Shown one piece after another: positions 62,841 through 64,000 of a stretch of 64,000 bases of DNA. Below the pieces are notes generated by a model that made no database searches, was not told the DNA's origin, and saw only the letters and a list, made by a program, of their open reading frames with translations. The first letter of the stretch is position 1. Every line of letters starts with the position of its first letter. Both the position numbers and the translations under genes were made by a program. This DNA comes from Lichenostomus cassidix (Eukaryota; Chordata; Aves; Passeriformes; Meliphagidae). The stretch covers positions 44,879,850-44,943,849 of the forward strand of contig CM039183.1 in NCBI GenBank assembly GCA_008360975.2, read 5' to 3'.

Positions 62841-64000
62841 TTTCACCTTGAGCCACCTTTAATCTTGTGGACTTTCCATACACACAAGTCAATAGCTTAG
62901 GGTGAAAAGCTTTGCTAGCACCGTTGAAAATTATGTAATGAGGAACTTAGTTTCAAAGTCATATAGTCACTGTAAGAACTAGAAAAAAAAATGTTGACTG
63001 CTAAACTAAATTGTTGTCCTGACTCTCAGCAGTGCTAGCAATGTCAGATGGGAGCACTCCCTTCCCAAAAGGCTATGTGGCAGAATCCCTCTTTGCGGGA
63101 TTTGAGAGTTTAGCCCTAAAATTATCACCTAACTTCTTTTTCCTTAAAAGTTGGTGAATTGATCCTCCTGGGATCCCTCCCTGGGACTTTGGAGAAACCT
63201 CAGCTCCATCTAGTTATCTGAGGTTTGAAAGTTTTGGTTTTAATTATAGTCCAAATGAGAATTATATGAGTGAGTGTGAGATGCAGTTATGGAACAATAC
63301 TTGAATGCCATATACTTCATCTTAATGGTTTCTAAAAACATAGCAGTGTAATTAGAATAACCTTATATCTGATTCTGCCACTGGACAGTATTCCCATATT
63401 GTCTCTAATGGCTTACTCCTCTGTATCAAGACAGAGATTTCTTTTACATCTTTGGAGGTTGATGTTTTAATTCCTTTGGTGACAGTTCTGATTCTTCAGA
63501 TGGATCAAAAATTAGTGCTACTGGATCAATTTTTCACTTTGGGCATGTATCCCATTTAGTGGACCAAGGGAAACATACTGTAATTCAGTTTGTTCTTCTG
63601 AACCTCCTATGGGCCTTTCAGGTCAGTACTGCAGTAATGCTTGATGAAAAAAATGTCTGATGCTTGATACAAAGCCTTTTAAAAAAGAGACTTAGAAAAA
63701 CTGTACTTTGAACAATTTCCAATGAGATTGTGCCTGCACCTCACCAGAGGAACAGATAACTTCAAATTTATAAGCCTTACAAAGAGACCTGGCCAGAAAG
63801 CTTCAGGTACAGAAATTTCCACTGCTAAATGCTTTTTTCAGGACATGGAAGGCTTTCTCTGGAATCTAGCAATTCTACTTACATCTTTTGGATGTAAAAG
63901 GATGTAAATTCATTATGTAGACTAGTGATTAATTAACTACAGATATTTTTAAAATTTAAATATATAAAACACTTAATGACGTTGTCAAAGTAAAGTCTTT
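62841..64000. other. Non-coding AT-rich unique DNA, no gene seen
   Basis: No exon, RNA gene or transposon could be supported. The 61-codon frame at 63722-63907 (+) has no recognised domain. A short repeated ggatgtaaa occurs at 63889-63907. Confidence 0.6.

Overview
The window reads as vertebrate nuclear DNA, most likely from a bird. The evidence is five 3'-end fragments of CR1 LINEs, several ending in the ATTCTATG-type octamers typical of avian CR1, together with an ERVL-class retrovirus remnant and a compact solo LTR. The DNA is AT-rich and CpG-poor. It carries microsatellites but no CpG island, operon-like packing, rRNA or convincing tRNA. I found no protein-coding exon I could defend. The open reading frames present are short (140 codons or fewer) and look like chance frames, low-complexity translations or pieces of transposons. 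The window is best read as intergenic or intronic 'gene desert' sequence. I cannot name the neighbouring or host gene.

Layout. 1-6.45 kb: unique AT-rich DNA with a small AT hairpin. 6.45-7.40 kb: minus-strand ERVL remnant, in which a decayed RNase H/integrase-start region runs straight into a 5'-truncated LTR holding a strong G-quadruplex motif. 7.4-14.6 kb: unique DNA with one stretch that looks like a conserved non-coding element (about 13.2-13.35 kb). 14.61-14.93 kb: plus-strand CR1 tail. 15-30 kb: unique DNA broken by a 130-bp T-rich tract (21.46 kb), an 18-bp perfect inverted repeat overlapping a 13-bp tandem repeat (22.25 kb), an (AAT)n microsatellite (28.77 kb) and a 20-bp tandem duplication (29.0 kb). 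30.09 kb: a near-perfect 40-nt hairpin. 30.47-30.91 kb: minus-strand CR1 with an expanded octamer tail. 34.1-34.9 kb: two CR1 fragments tail to tail, the larger keeping the C-terminal reverse-transcriptase ORF with one in-frame stop visible. 37.5 kb: a small hairpin plus duplication. 40.0 kb: (CAAAC)8. 42.0 kb: G-rich purine tract. 46.48-46.76 kb: plus-strand CR1 whose C-terminal frame is still open. 49.73-49.99 kb: a complete 261-bp solo LTR with a perfect 6-bp target-site duplication. 50-64 kb: unique AT-rich DNA with a possible ancient MIR-like SINE fragment near 62.8 kb.

No new gene system is visible. The best leads are the 40-nt hairpin, the quasi-palindrome at 22.25 kb, the ERVL pol-to-LTR junction and the well-preserved solo LTR.
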